DNA of 64,000 nt from Eretmocerus hayati (Eukaryota; Arthropoda; Insecta; Hymenoptera; Aphelinidae). The stretch spans positions 68,416,186-68,480,185 of the forward strand of contig CM056743.1 of the NCBI GenBank assembly GCA_029851415.1, written 5' to 3'. The position numbers and the translations under genes were made by a program. The notes beneath the pieces are model-generated. The model was not told where the DNA came from and did not search any database. It saw only the letters and a program-made list of their open reading frames with translations. Shown here piece after piece: positions 22,366-33,314 of the stretch (positions are counted from its first letter, which is position 1; the number at the start of each line of letters is the position of its first letter).

Positions 22366-24358
22366 CATAATAAAATCCTTTATGTCTTGGGCTGCTCCTT
22401 TAAAGTTTTTTGGATCATATACTTTCTTGCAAGTTGGTTGATGAGCATTGATAGCTAGTTTTCTTTACACTGCAGTCAGGAAAGTAAATGGGCAAGGCCT
22501 TATGGAATGTTTACGAGAAAGACATTTTTTGGGTTTGCGTAATTGATTCATCCAAAATCCATTATGCCTTGGGCTATTCCTTCAAAGTTTTTTGGCTTAT
22601 ATACTTTCTTGCAAGTTGGTTGATGAGCATTGATAACAAGTTTTTTTTTCACTGCAGTCAGAAAAGTGAATGGGCAAGGCCTTATGGAATGTTTACGAGG
22701 AAGTCTTTTTTGGGTTTGCGTAATTGATTCATCCAAAATCCATTATGCCTTGGGCCATTCCTCCAAAGTTTTTTGGCTCATATACTTCCTTGCTAGTTGG
22801 TTGATGAGCATTGATAGCAAGTTCTCTTTTCACTGCAGTCAAAAGAATGAATGGGCAAGGCCTTATGGAATGTTTACGAGAAAGTCTTTTTTGGGTTTGC
22901 GTAATTGATTCATCCAAAATCCATAATGCCTTGGGCTATTCCTTCAAAGTTTTTTGGCTCATATACTTTCTTACAAGTTGGTTGATGAGCATTGATAGGA
23001 AGTTTTCTTTTCACTGCAGTCAGGAAAGTGAATGGGCAAGGCCTTATGGAATGTTTACGAGAAAGTCTTTTTTGGGTTTGCGTAATTGATTCATCCAAAA
23101 TCCATTATGCCTTGGGCTATCCCTTCAAAGTTTTTTGGCTCATATATTTCCTTGCAAGTTGGTTAAAGAGCATTGATAGTAAGTTTTCTTTTCACTGCAG
23201 TCAGAAAAATAAATGGGCAAGGCCTTATGGAATGTTTACGAGGAAGTCTTTTTTGGGTTTGCGTAATTAATTCATCCAAAATCCATAAGGCCTTGGGCTA
23301 TTCCTTCAAAGTTTTCCGGCTCATATACTTTCTTGCAAGTTGGTTGATGAGCATTGATAGCAAGTTTTCTTTTCACTGCAGTCAGGAAAGTAAATGGGCA
23401 AGGCCTTATGGAATGTTTACGTCAAAGTCTTTCTTGGGTTTGCGTAATTGATTCATCCAAAATCCATTATGCCTTGGGCTATTCCTTCAAAGTTTTTTGG
23501 CTTATATACTTCCTTGCAAGTTGGTTGATGAGCATTGATAGCAAGTTTTCTTGTCACTGCAGTCAGGAAAATAAATGGCAAGGCCTCATGGAATGTTTAC
23601 GAGAAAGTCTTCTTTGGGTTTGCGTAATTGATTCATCCAAAATCCATAATGCCTTGGGCTATTCCTTCAAAGTTTTTTGGCTTATATACTTCCTTGCAAG
23701 TTGGTTGATGAGCATTGATAGCAAGTTTTCTTGTCACTGCAGTCAGAAAAATGTATGGCAAGGCCTCATGGAATGTTTACGAGAAAGTCTTCTTTGGGTT
23801 TGCGTAATTGATTCATCCAAAATCCATAATGCCTTGGGCTATTCCTTTAAAGTTTTTTGGCTCATATACTTTTTTGCAAGTTGGTTGATGAGCATTGATA
23901 GCAAGTTTTCTTTTCACTGCAGTCAGAAAAGTTAATGGGCAAGGCCTTATGGAATGTTTACGAGAAAGTCTTTTTTGGGTTTGCGTAATTGATTCATCCA
24001 AAATCCATAATGCCTTGGGCTATTCCTTCAAAGTTTTTTGGCTCATATACTTTCTTGCAAGTTTGTTGATGAGCATTGATAACAAGTTTTCTTTTCACTG
24101 CAGTCAGAAAAGTGAATGGGCAAGGCCTTATGGAATGTTTACGAGAAAGTCATTTTTCGGGTTTGCGTAATTGTTTCATCCAAAATCCATAATGCCTCGG
24201 GCTATTCCTTCAAAGTTTTTTGGCTCATATACTTTCTTGCAAGTTGATTGTTGAGCATTGATAGCAAGTTTTCTTTTCACTGCAGTCAGAAAAGTAAATG
24301 GGCAAGGCCTTATGGAATGTTTACGAGAAAGACTTTTTGGGTTCGCGTAATTGACTCA
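22366..24358. repeat. 181 bp satellite, about 11 units
   Basis: The landmark GGGCAAGGCC or GGCAAGGCC recurs at about 22491, 22672, 22853, 23034, 23215, 23396, 23576, 23756, 23937, 24118 and 24298, giving spacings of 180-181 bp. Units are highly similar. Each has a pyrimidine-rich tract ending CACTGCAG, resembling a 3' splice site. The open frames across it are repeat artefacts: 181 is not a multiple of three, so each unit shifts frame. The equivalent place in the right copy has only two units. Confidence 0.93.
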
Positions 24359-25060
24359 TGTTCCACTGGACCACCCTTCTGAATCAAATTCAAATGTTTT
24401 TGTTGATGCTCAGGAGCTGAATATTCATTTGCCTGTAAATGATAAGTCTTGAACTAGGCATTTAATGAATAACTAATTAGGCATGAATGTTCAAACTGTT
24501 CTTCTGTCAATTCAAATAAAGTCTTGGTTTCTTATATCACTCCTTTTCATACAATTTCTCCAACACATGACTCCAACTAGTGACTGTGACAGGCGAGTAA
24601 TTCCAGATATATGATTTCCTCAAACAAAGATCTAGAGTGTCGCTATTAATTTTGCGTCATCTTCATATTATTTACAGAATAAATAAATGTAATAGAATGA
24701 ATAATAAATTGAACTTCATAAATTTAATTCATCAATTTGTCACAAGTTAGTATACCCTTGTCAGCTAATTCTCAATGATGTTTTTTGCAGGCCTAAAGAA
24801 GGGTGCTGACATGAACTTCAATTTAGCAGGGAAACGGAAGACACATAAATATACTTGATGTGTAAGATGTGTGGTTTGTGAAAATCAACACACACAAAAT
24901 TCTCTCTATGCGACTCCACTGCAAGGAACAATGCTCAAATTCTCACTCCCACATTTTGTGTGGTCTCCAGCCCTCCGACTGTCAAAACTCAGTTTGCTAA
25001 CTTTGGATTCATCCTGCTAACTATAAGTACCCAGAACCACGGATGAAATGACATGAATCA

Positions 25061-25243
25061 GAGCCTCTTCCAACAACAACAATCTCATCAAGCACAAGTT
25101 TTGATCCTAGGAGAGTTAAGCCACACGATAATGGTTTTATCAGCAAATACAAACAGGAGATCAGTGATTTCATCAGAGAAGTTGATCAACTAAATGAAGA
25201 TCCATGTCTCAGCACTTAAAACATTCAACTGTTGCAATCACAG
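25061..25243 (+). pseudogene. Exon-like block A of an unknown gene, left copy
   Basis: A frame reading FDPRRVKPHDNG then YKQEISDFIREVDQLNED is open to a TAA at 25217. It continues in frame to CAG followed by GTATGT (donor at 25244). The right copy (about 51384-51560, minus strand) has the same frame with a few substitutions and the same stop. The reading frame also continues across the predicted splice into block B. The protein family is not recognised. Stops shared by both copies suggest it was already dead before the duplication. Confidence 0.4.
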
Positions 25244-25341
25244 GTATGTAATATTCTTACACAAAATTAAGCAGTGAAATATTGAGTCTGCTTCAAGATA
25301 TTTGGTCATGTCCATCTATAAACACAACTAATTTATTTCAG

Positions 25342-25521
25342 CTCAATCTGAAAGACCACGAGATGTAAATATTAAGAAAGATGCTGGAGGGTGATAGGCG
25401 CATGCACGTTTGTGATTATTACTGTTCGTGATATGAAAATATGAATGGGTGTAAAGACTTGCATAGTTTACCATTGAAATTGGAACACGAATTGAAAGAA
25501 GCTCTAATTAAACACTATGAG
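25342..25521 (+). pseudogene. Exon-like block B of an unknown gene, left copy
   Basis: Preceded by TTTATTTCAG and followed by GTAAGC. The frame reads RRMHVCDYYCS, TGA, then YENMNGCKDLHSLPLKLEHE and LKEALIKHYE. In the right copy the TGA is TGG. A TAA upstream is shared by both copies. There is no recognised domain. Confidence 0.4.
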
Positions 25522-25844
25522 GTAAGCTATGAAGCTACCACAACTGATAAATGAGTTGAACATTGTTGAGTGATGTGTTATTCAATAATTTTTACAACTT
25601 CCGATGCAAATTTTATATCAAATACTGAACTTCATCAGTAACGAGTGATAAATTGCTCAAATGCATGTAGAAAGGTTTCAAACTCAACCAATGTAGTCAA
25701 TCACTTGTACCGATTTACAATTTTGTAAAGTTATTTTGAATTGTATCTGTAAAAATTGAATAAAAAATAGATTAGTCATATTGAAAGTCAGTATATTTAT
25801 TCTTCATTATGAAATATGCGTATACAAATATTATTCAGTTAGTA

Positions 25845-26345
25845 CAAATTTTTTAATTGTTCTGTTGACCATCACAGTGATTATTCGATCAACCGTGAAG
25901 TACAAAAAATTTCTTACTTTTCATATCGAGTAAAATTATCAAGATGCAGTGCCATGCAGATGCACTAACATTGCCAGGTTTGATATTGGGACTTATGTAT
26001 ATTATTCAATTAGCACAAATTCATAAATTGTTCTGTTGATCATCGCAGTGAATATTCAATCCACCGTGAAGTACAAAAAATTTCTTACTTTTCATATCGA
26101 GTAAAATTATCAAGATGCAGTGCCATGCAGATGCTCTAACATTGCCGTGTTTTATATTGAGACCCTTGTATACTATTCATTTACCACAAATTTGAAAATT
26201 GTTCTGTTGATCATCACTGTTATAATTCAATCAACCGTAAAGACCAAAAAATGTCTTACTTTCCATATCGAGTAAAATTCTCAAGATTCAGTGCCATGCT
26301 GATGCACTAACACTGCCATGTTTGACATTGAGACTTTTGCCAGTT
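25845..26345. repeat. ~171 bp tandem repeat, three units
   Basis: Landmark AAATTTCTTACTTTTCATAT or close variants recurs three times about 171 bp apart; each unit also contains GATGCAGTGCCATGCAGATG. The right copy (50455-50810) has two units. Confidence 0.8.
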
Positions 26346-26905
26346 GCTTGAACGATACATAAGTAAACAGTATACTGAGCTTATTAAGGATCTCAAAACT
26401 AAATAAAATAGTGAATAATTAAATGTATGATGATCAATGATAAATTCAGATGGAGTAATTACCGCCACTCTCTTTTAAAACCTGCAAAGTCGTTCAAGCA
26501 GCGGTACGTAGACCACTCAACTGGGTCGGCCATGGAATCAAGAAAATTGCCATTGATAACGTGGTCCAGGATGAAAAAGTACTCTCGTTTCATTCGTTCC
26601 CAAAGTGCTGAAGTTTTGTCGACTGTAACCAAATATTATCTTATAAAACTCTTAATCTTCCCAGCAATACTTGTCGATTTAGATCTCAACTTGAGAGGCT
26701 TTTTCTTCTAATGACCACTATTCATCCAGAACAGCTGATAGTGGCATCTTTATCGTTGGGGCTGAGGAGCTAAGCTGGTGAAGAGCTGTCATGGGCGCTG
26801 CGTCGTTATTCCTGCAGACCGCCCCGTGATCGTCTTCCCAGACACCTATAGAAAATTTCCTTGGGCTGAGAGGGCATTACATTATCTCTGAATCGCCGTG
26901 TTTCG

Positions 26906-27232
26906 TGCGGTGATTATGTTCCTCATGTAGAGGCGAGATGACAAGCTCGTTGCGGTTCCTGGGAATAGTTATGAACGTGCCAATATTAAATAGAGTTTAG
27001 CCACTATTGAACTAGATGTGTAACGAGGAGCTCTGCATCAAATGTTCTACGATGTCACTGAATGAGCGAGCTGGAGCCAACATAGTATTTTGCACGCCCG
27101 GGTAATGAAAACGCGTCGTATCTCCTTTATATTCACTCCTCAAGCAGACTATACAGTCTGCTGTAGCCTGCTATAAATAAGCGTGCCGCGACTGACTGGC
27201 GCACGCCACCAGGCCCAATATGATCCCCCCAT
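26906..27232. other. Spacer before the R1 fragment
   Basis: No gene is recognised. Sequence just inside the duplication edge on the minus strand weakly resembles the zinc-finger C-terminus (a TKHGDSEIM-like end at about 26885-26910). Confidence 0.4.
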
Positions 27233-27235
27233 CCC

Positions 27236-27266
<31 letters not shown>

Positions 27267-27744
27267 TTTTTTTTTCAAGGTGGTTGTAGGGCGAACAACG
27301 CTGCGACGTTCTTCCGGGAAGCGACCATTCTGCTTCTCCGGGTTGGTGAGGTCTCGGTCAATACGGCTTGTCCGTGCCCCCCCTCCCCCCCAACAGTACC
27401 GGGCTGGGATCCGCATCGATACGGCCAACCCTTCCGATTAAGACCCTCTCTTCCTTCTCCGTTAGCATCGGCCATTGGACAAGGGAGAGATCCACCAAAC
27501 TTACCAATCCGGCCCCGGGACCACGTGAGCATTACTTCAGGACCGGCGGCGTCTCGCGCTCTAGATCGAGCGGCTCTATCTTCAGGACTCGCAGGTCTTG
27601 TTCCTCCTTCCATGGTCTTCTTCCTGCTCTTCATTCTTCTTTCTTCAATCTTCTCTCTTCTCTCTTCTTTCTTCTTCCTTCCCTCTTCAGAGCATCATGT
27701 TCCTCCTGGAACAATTTGGACCTCTTCTGTTCGAGTTGGCATAC

Positions 27745-29730
27745 TCACTGTGATTCGCCTGCTTCGAAGCGCCTCACTTCCCTCTCTTTTTCCTCCTTTC
27801 GAGTCATCACCAGCTTGATGTATCCGGTGACTCTTTCCCATGTCTCCTGGTTGCGGAGCAAGTACGGTACGAGGTTCTCAGGTGTTAGTTGAGCACCTAG
27901 CCGTTCATCCAACTCGGCGCGCTCTCTTCGGGTGTCGTTGCACGTGAGCAGGGCATGTTCAGCGTCATCCCAGTTGTCCCCGCATGACTGACATGCTGGG
28001 GATGTCCTCTTCATGAACCGGGTCAGGTAGGCACCGAAGCAACCGTGGTCACTCAGTGCCTGTGTCGTCCAGTAGTCCATCTCTCCGTGGGCACGTTCCG
28101 CCCACTTGGCTACATCACGGATCAACCGGTGCGTCCATCTGCCATTCGCAAATGGTGAATCCCACTCAGTTTGCCACTGTTCGAGGGTGGTCTCTTTCTC
28201 GTTGTCGCGAATGATCTCCTTCATTGTCGGAGTCAGCACTCGTTCGGCTCCGATCACTTTCTGGCGGTCCCAGATCCTCACTCGCTCCGCGACGAGCAAG
28301 TGGATGGGCGGTGTACTCGCCAATACGTAAGCCGCATCTCCTGACACGGTGCGGTAGGCACGGATACTCCTCAGGGCCGCTCTCCGGTAAACAGGCCCCA
28401 TTCTCTTCTCGATGGTGGTCTTCTCTACTCTCTTCCCTCACATGGGTGCACCGTACAGCATGATGGAGGTGGTGACGGTGTTGAGGAGTGCGTGCCTCTT
28501 TTCCTTGAGTCCTCCGATGTTTGGCATCATCCGCTGGAGAGCCGCTCCGACCCTGCTTGCCTTTTGCGCGGCTTCTTGGATGTGCTTCTTGAACGACCAC
28601 TTGTCGTCGAGTCATACACCCAGATATTTCAGCTCTGTCTTGCGTGGTATCTCTTGCCCATTGATGTAAAAATGGGGCAAGTCGAACTTCCTCCGCCTCG
28701 TGACCACTATGGCTTCGCACTTTGAAACAGCCAGCTCTAGGAGCCTGCTGATCATCCACTCGTAGACTCGGGCCAGCGCTTCGTTCGCGCGTCTACCCAA
28801 AAGTTCCTCGTTGTCGGCCCATACTATGAGTCCCGCGTCGTCCGCGAGAGCCACTATTATCACTCCTTCTGGCAGTTCGATGGACAGTAAGCTGTCGTAC
28901 TGGGTGTTCCAGTTGAACGGCCCGGAAACCGATCCCTGTCCGATTCCGGCGGACAGTACCCGAATCTCTTGTCCCTCGTCGGTGTCGTACATGAGGGTCC
29001 TGTTCCGCAGGTAGTCACTCGTGACGGCTAGTAGATATTGGGGCACTTCACCTGCTTGGGATTGATAGACTCGCTCCCAGCTCGCGCAGTTGAACGCGTT
29101 CTTTATGTCCAACGCAATGATGGTACAGAATCCTCCTCTTCCTTGGTATTGGTTCCCTACCGACGCTTGAACCCGTTCTTGGACCTCCTCGATCGCGTGC
29201 ACGGTGCTCCGTCCCTTCCGGAACCCAAACTGCATTGGTGATGGCCCACCACTCTCTTCGTAGGCTTTTTCCACCCTGTTGAGCACCATCCTCTCGTACA
29301 TTTTACCGATATTGTCGAGCATGCTGAGAGGGCGTTGACTTCCTTGACCTTTAGGTATCAGGACCAGCTTCTGGCGTTTCCACTTGTCCGGGAAAATTCC
29401 CGCGCTCAGACAGATGTTGAAGAGGTCAAGGAGTAAATCTGGCTTGTATTTGAAGACCAGTTTCAGAGCCTCGTTTGGGATGTCGTCCAGGCCAGGGGCC
29501 TTGCCGTTTGGCAGCCTCTTTGCCGCTATGAGTAGCTCTTGCATAGTAAAGAGCGGGATGGGATCTTCGCTCTCGGGAGGGAATGTCACTCTGGGTTCTC
29601 CTGCTGGAAAGAGGTCGTCCACGATGCTGCGCGAGGTCGCTGCATCGGTCGGTGCAGGGTTGCTCCTCCGGGTTCGGACCTTCGACATGACCACGCGGTA
29701 TGGCGTGCCCCAGGGGTCTCCGTTAACCAT
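27745..29730 (-). pseudogene. R1-clade reverse transcriptase ORF2, C-terminal two thirds
   Basis: A single frame of 662 codons contains two TGA stops (28612-28614 and 28438-28440). Both fall where relatives usually have Trp, as expected for TGG to TGA changes. The order is: DPWGTPYRVVM (pre-RT), GKAPGLDDIPNEALK, FPDKWKRQKLVLIPKG, QFGFRKGRSTVHAIE, ALDIKNAFNCASW (catalytic Asp), GIGQGSVSGP, ALADDAGLIV (catalytic DD) and KTELKYLGV. A long thumb/linker then leads to the C-terminal knuckle CQSCGDNWDDAEHALLTC (C-x2-C-x8-H-x4-C), characteristic of the R1/I group. The protein would do target-primed reverse transcription. The endonuclease is lost. Confidence 0.93.
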
Positions 29731-29750
29731 GTCACATAATTCACCTCAGC

Positions 29751-29832
<82 letters not shown>
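29751..29832. repeat. (CT)n microsatellite
   Basis: About 80 bp of nearly uninterrupted CT repeats directly abutting the 5' break of the R1 fragment. A shorter CT tract lies at the other end (27233-27267). Confidence 0.95.
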
Positions 29833-30052
29833 TTCTTTTCGACGACGGGGGCCAACGAAAGGAAAACGGCGCGCACTGCAAATCCTCGCGAGCACATGCA
29901 TCTAAATCGGCTGATAACAACCTGACTCTCGGTTACATATTCCATCGTCATATACCGCCCAAACAAGCGGCGATGTATTCAAACATTGAAAAACACTCTG
30001 ACGACATGAACGAGAGGCGGACAGCAGATTTTTGCGAGCCCACGTGCCGAGT
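29833..30052. other. Short spacer, nothing recognised
   Basis: No motif is visible. Confidence 0.4.
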
Positions 30053-30204
30053 GAGGCTGCATTTTCACGCTAGCGATTTTTCGCCGCGGCGAGCGATCTT
30101 CGTCATTGGTATGAGAGAGAAAGTTGTATCAGTCATTTTCTCTCACACCAATGGTGAAGATCGCTTGCCGTGGCGAAAAATCGCTAGCGTGAAAATGCAG
30201 CCTC
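30053..30204. mobile_element. 152 bp palindromic MITE
   Basis: GAGGCTGCATTTTCACGCTA and its complement bound two arms of about 65 bases that are almost perfectly complementary, around a loop near 30115-30140. There is no coding content. Transcribed, it would fold into a single long hairpin. A target duplication is not clear. Confidence 0.75.
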
Positions 30205-31494
30205 AAAACCGCAAAAAAATTGGCAGTCTCTCTCATACAGCAACTTGACCCCCCCCCCCCTTTTGCGTGTCGGGTAGTTTAGCATTTTCTCGAGTTAATT
30301 AAAATATACGGGCCTCACGTGCTGTTTTTTGCTGAAATCCGTGAATCTTCCGGTTTACGCACGGGGAAGGATGACCCGGGAAAAAGAAGTTTATAAAACA
30401 GTATCGTCACTCGGCACTCGCGTGTTTTGTTAATGCGCGAGTGTTAGTGCGGACAAAGGATGCCGCGGTATACAACGAGGCAAAACAATTTGAATTGATC
30501 ACACTCGCGTGTTTTGGAGGGTTGATGAGCTGCGGTCGGCCGATAAAAAATAACACCGAAGACCAGGAGTCGACAAACTGCAGCGTGCCCGATGATCTCT
30601 ACGGTCTCTCTCGAGGACGAGAACAACAATAGAAAAGCGGAAGCAGGGGTGCCATGCCCAGCTATCCCAGATAGTTCTCGCGAGCATTTGAGACGAATGA
30701 AGCCCGTCAAAGAATTATCTTTGTCACATAGAAACCAACGGAAACCCACATAATTTGCGTGTCGGATAATTACGCGATTTCGAGCGTGAAATAAAATCTT
30801 CGAGCCACGCACCTGCAGCTTCGTTGTAATTCGCGAACCCACGGGTCAAGGCGCGAAAAAAGGATGACCGGGGAAAATCGCGAATAAGAAAGAGCTTCGT
30901 CACTTGGCACTCGCGCGTTTTTGATAATTCGCGAGTTTTGTCGCGGGCGAAGGATGATGCGGGACACAACGCGATCGATCAAATCTTGAATTAATTAGCA
31001 CTCACATTTTTTGATGACTTGCGATGTCAGGAAAGCCAAAAATCGTCGACGAGCTGTAATTAGCCCTTGCCGATGCTGCGTTGGGGCGTGTGGTCGGTGC
31101 ACCTAGGGGAGCTTCGCCTCGAGGTTGATGGCTGGTGTGATGACTCCGTGCGTTCTCCAAGGGGGTGAATTTTCGAGTAGCCTAGATTGAGCGGCTAGCG
31201 TCGTAACGGGAACTGAGGAAATCAAAATCGGAAACACTTTTGAGAGTGATAGGGGGCGGAGCCCTTCACGTGCCGCCACCGCTGAAAGAGTACCATGGGT
31301 CATTTCCCTCCGTAGAGAGGAGAGGGAAATAATCTTGCTAGAGTATCATAATTAGGCTCGCGGCGAGGGCTTAACGATCATATACTCTTTTTCATCGAGC
31401 CTATATAATATTCGCGGGAACATAATCGAGCGCCATATAAATCTATGCACGAGCAGTTGCATTTCTTGATCCGATCTGAAATTACTCGTGTCGA
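30205..31494. repeat. Two ~230 bp direct repeats and flanking sequence
   Basis: A C13 run sits at 30248-30260. The block starting TTTGCGTGTCGG near 30262 is repeated 494 bp later (30756). Shared landmarks are GGATGAC near 30368 and 30862 and CGTCAC-TGGCACTCGCG near 30405 and 30898. Units run about 30262-30480 and 30755-30990. No gene is visible. TATA-like sequence lies near the end. Confidence 0.55.
31430..31440 (+). promoter_or_regulatory. Candidate TATA box for the Tc1-like gene
   Basis: CCATATAAATC lies about 60 bp upstream of the ATG at 31495; a second candidate, CTATATAATA, lies near 31400. This rests on sequence resemblance only. Confidence 0.35.
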
Positions 31495-31756
31495 ATGGAT
31501 CCTCGTAGGGGTGCCCCTGGTAATGGAGGTCAAAGGCGTGGAGGTCGACAAGCTCATCAACCTCAACGTGCGAATTTCAGACCGAATCGGGAGAATATCG
31601 AAAGGATGGAGATGCTTTTAGACCTCGACATTCCACCGGATGAAATCGCGTTGTTACTTGGATGCCATCAACGGACAGTGCTAAATTGGCAGCTGAGGTT
31701 TCAGGCTGTCGATGACGGACAAGTGGATGCTGGGATTGATCGACGGGTGGGCAACG
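31495..31756 (+). pseudogene. Tc1-like transposase exon 1 (first HTH)
   Basis: ATG at 31495 opens a Gly/Arg-rich basic leader (about residues 1-30), then a helix-turn-helix: NIERMEMLLDLDIPPDE, IALLLGCHQRTVLNWQLRF (about residues 34-70). The exon is uninterrupted and ends after 87 codons plus one base at a GTAAGT donor. It would be the paired-like N-terminal domain that recognises element ends. Confidence 0.75.
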
Positions 31757-31790
31757 GTAAGTAACACTGTAATAAATTTTTGAAAAACTT

Positions 31791-32001
31791 CAACCAACTG
31801 GTTATGAATGAATAATCCAACCAGCTGGTTGAATGGAAAATTCAACCATTCAGTTGAAAATTCAACCGATTTGGTTGAAAATCCAACCAGTTTGGTTGAA
31901 AATTCAACTATATTCTTCAACCATTTGGTTGAATTTTCAACCAAACGGTTGAATTTACCATTCAACCATCTGGTTGAATTATTGATTCAACCAGTTGGTT
32001 G
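31791..32001. repeat. Cluster of TTCAACCA-TGGTTGAA dyads
   Basis: Nine imperfect palindromes of 14-18 bp with the form TTCAACCAnnTGGTTGAA start near 31791, 31817, 31842, 31862, 31883, 31917, 31937, 31962 and 31986. Spacing is mostly 20-26 bp, near two helical turns. The run starts 35 bp after the exon 1 donor. The whole block is also roughly self-complementary. It could be a protein-binding array, a hairpin or a decayed minisatellite. Confidence 0.85.
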
Positions 32002-32436
32002 GTATCTTCTTTGAGAAATTATATTTTCGGTATCAGCGCACCTTCTTCCAGTAACGCAGTGATCATTTCACTGCCAATTGGACGGTATATCGGTTCGTGA
32101 TCAATTTTGTTAAACTTATTACCATCGCGATCTTCGTCGTATAATTATATATATTGTAAAAAAAAAGAAAAAAATAATACCAAAGCGCAAACACTCGTCG
32201 AAACCCTACCGATGACTATTGTAAAACAAAACATTGAATCACAGTCGCCTCGTCATTCTACGGCAGATTAAATCCACCTTTTTGTGCATTTTTCAAGGTA
32301 ATCCAAATTTGGGTTATTTCTTCATTTTTTCTTTCCTCACAGAATCTTAGTAGGTCAATTCGAATGATTGAGATAATATCAAATTCAGGTCAATGCAGCC
32401 ACTTTTATGAAGCATATATGAGTTGAGTTTGATATA

Positions 32437-33314
32437 CAGTATCCACCAAAATTAATGGAACACGGATCCCTTCACTAAAACAGCGATTTGTCGGAGCCGA
32501 TTTTTCGGACGTTCTTGGGTCTACGGCAATTTCACAAAGAGCATTTGGGAGATGGGAAAAAATATCAACTGATGTCCTTCAGAATATTTTTGCACGCAAA
32601 ATTCACGGTCTTATTCGGCTCCGAAAAGTGAAAAAATTTACGTTTCGATCAATCGTCGATCATTCATCGGGAAATCATCATAAAGCAAAACTTCTTGCGG
32701 GATATTGTAGCTCTTTGCAATACCTCTACGATCGTTTCTTCGATACATTAGTCTACGGTAATTTTCACCTGAATTATGAGTGATCTAGCAAAGAGAAGTC
32801 GGTGCGGGGCGAGGGTGCTGGTGATCCAGAGGTATGAGTTTTTTTTCTCAATGCTGTCTGAGGTCGTTTCGAGTGCGTTCTAAAACATACCTGATTCATA
32901 TTTTGTCGTCGAGATCGTGGATTGCAAATTTTTTTGTATCTACGCCACCTTCAACGTGTGTAAATTTGCTTTCATACTTGATCGCTCGGAACTCGGGTAC
33001 GAAATACCGTAGAGAAATGTATAAAAAAACGATTTTGAAGGTCTTGAGAATAGCTACAAATCCCGCAAGGAATTTTGCGCTATAGCAATTTCCCCATAAA
33101 TGATCGATGTTTGATTGAAGTGACATTTTTTGCACTTTTGGGAGCCATTTAAAATCATCAATTTTGCCTAAAAAATATTCTGGAGGACATAAATTGATAG
33201 TTTCTTTTCTCATGTTTCGAATGCTTTTTTCAAAATCATCGTAGACGCAAGGACGTCCGAGTAATCGCTGTTTTAGTGAAGGAATTCGTGTTCCATTCAT
33301 CTTGGCGGGTACTG
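32437..33314. mobile_element. 878 bp long-inverted-repeat element, copy A
   Basis: CAGTATCCACC at the left and the inverse CAGTACCCGCC at the right begin arms of about 400 bp. They share GGAACACG, TTCACTAAAACAGCGAT and TGTAGCTCTT-type blocks in inverse orientation. TA precedes the left end; the right flank is GA. CAGT ends fit Tc1/mariner-type MITEs. It is located in intron 1 and related to 39341-40217. Confidence 0.8.

Larger units (their letters stand above)
21490..26905 (+). repeat. Left copy of a long inverted duplication
   Basis: The reverse complement of this segment aligns to 46795-53508 once the Helitron at 47049-50161 is removed. Homology begins at TTGTACACTCGGCGG (left edge) and ends near 26905. 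At that inner edge the left copy still matches the last ~15 codons and stop of the zinc-finger ORF found beside the right copy. The copy contains a GC-rich outer part, an 11-unit 181 bp satellite, two exon-like blocks with splice sites and a 3-unit ~171 bp repeat. It lacks a target duplication that I can recognise, so it may be either element ends or a segmental duplication. Confidence 0.85.
27233..29832 (-). mobile_element. 5'-truncated R1-clade non-LTR retrotransposon
   Basis: A minus-strand RT and C-terminal zinc-knuckle ORF (27745-29730) is followed by a 3' untranslated region. That region ends in a short poly(A) running straight into (GA)n (minus strand; 27239-27277). The 5' side breaks off inside another long (GA)n tract (29751-29832 as CT on the plus strand). 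The endonuclease domain and ORF1 are missing. Some R1-clade families are known to insert into specific simple repeats, and GA on both sides is compatible with that. Confidence 0.85.

Noticed and set aside
22488..24170. Repeated ~92-codon frame with a hydrophobic stretch (FWLIYFLASWLMSI), resembling a membrane protein family
   Set aside because: It is the 181 bp satellite read in shifting frames; the next unit is always in a different frame.
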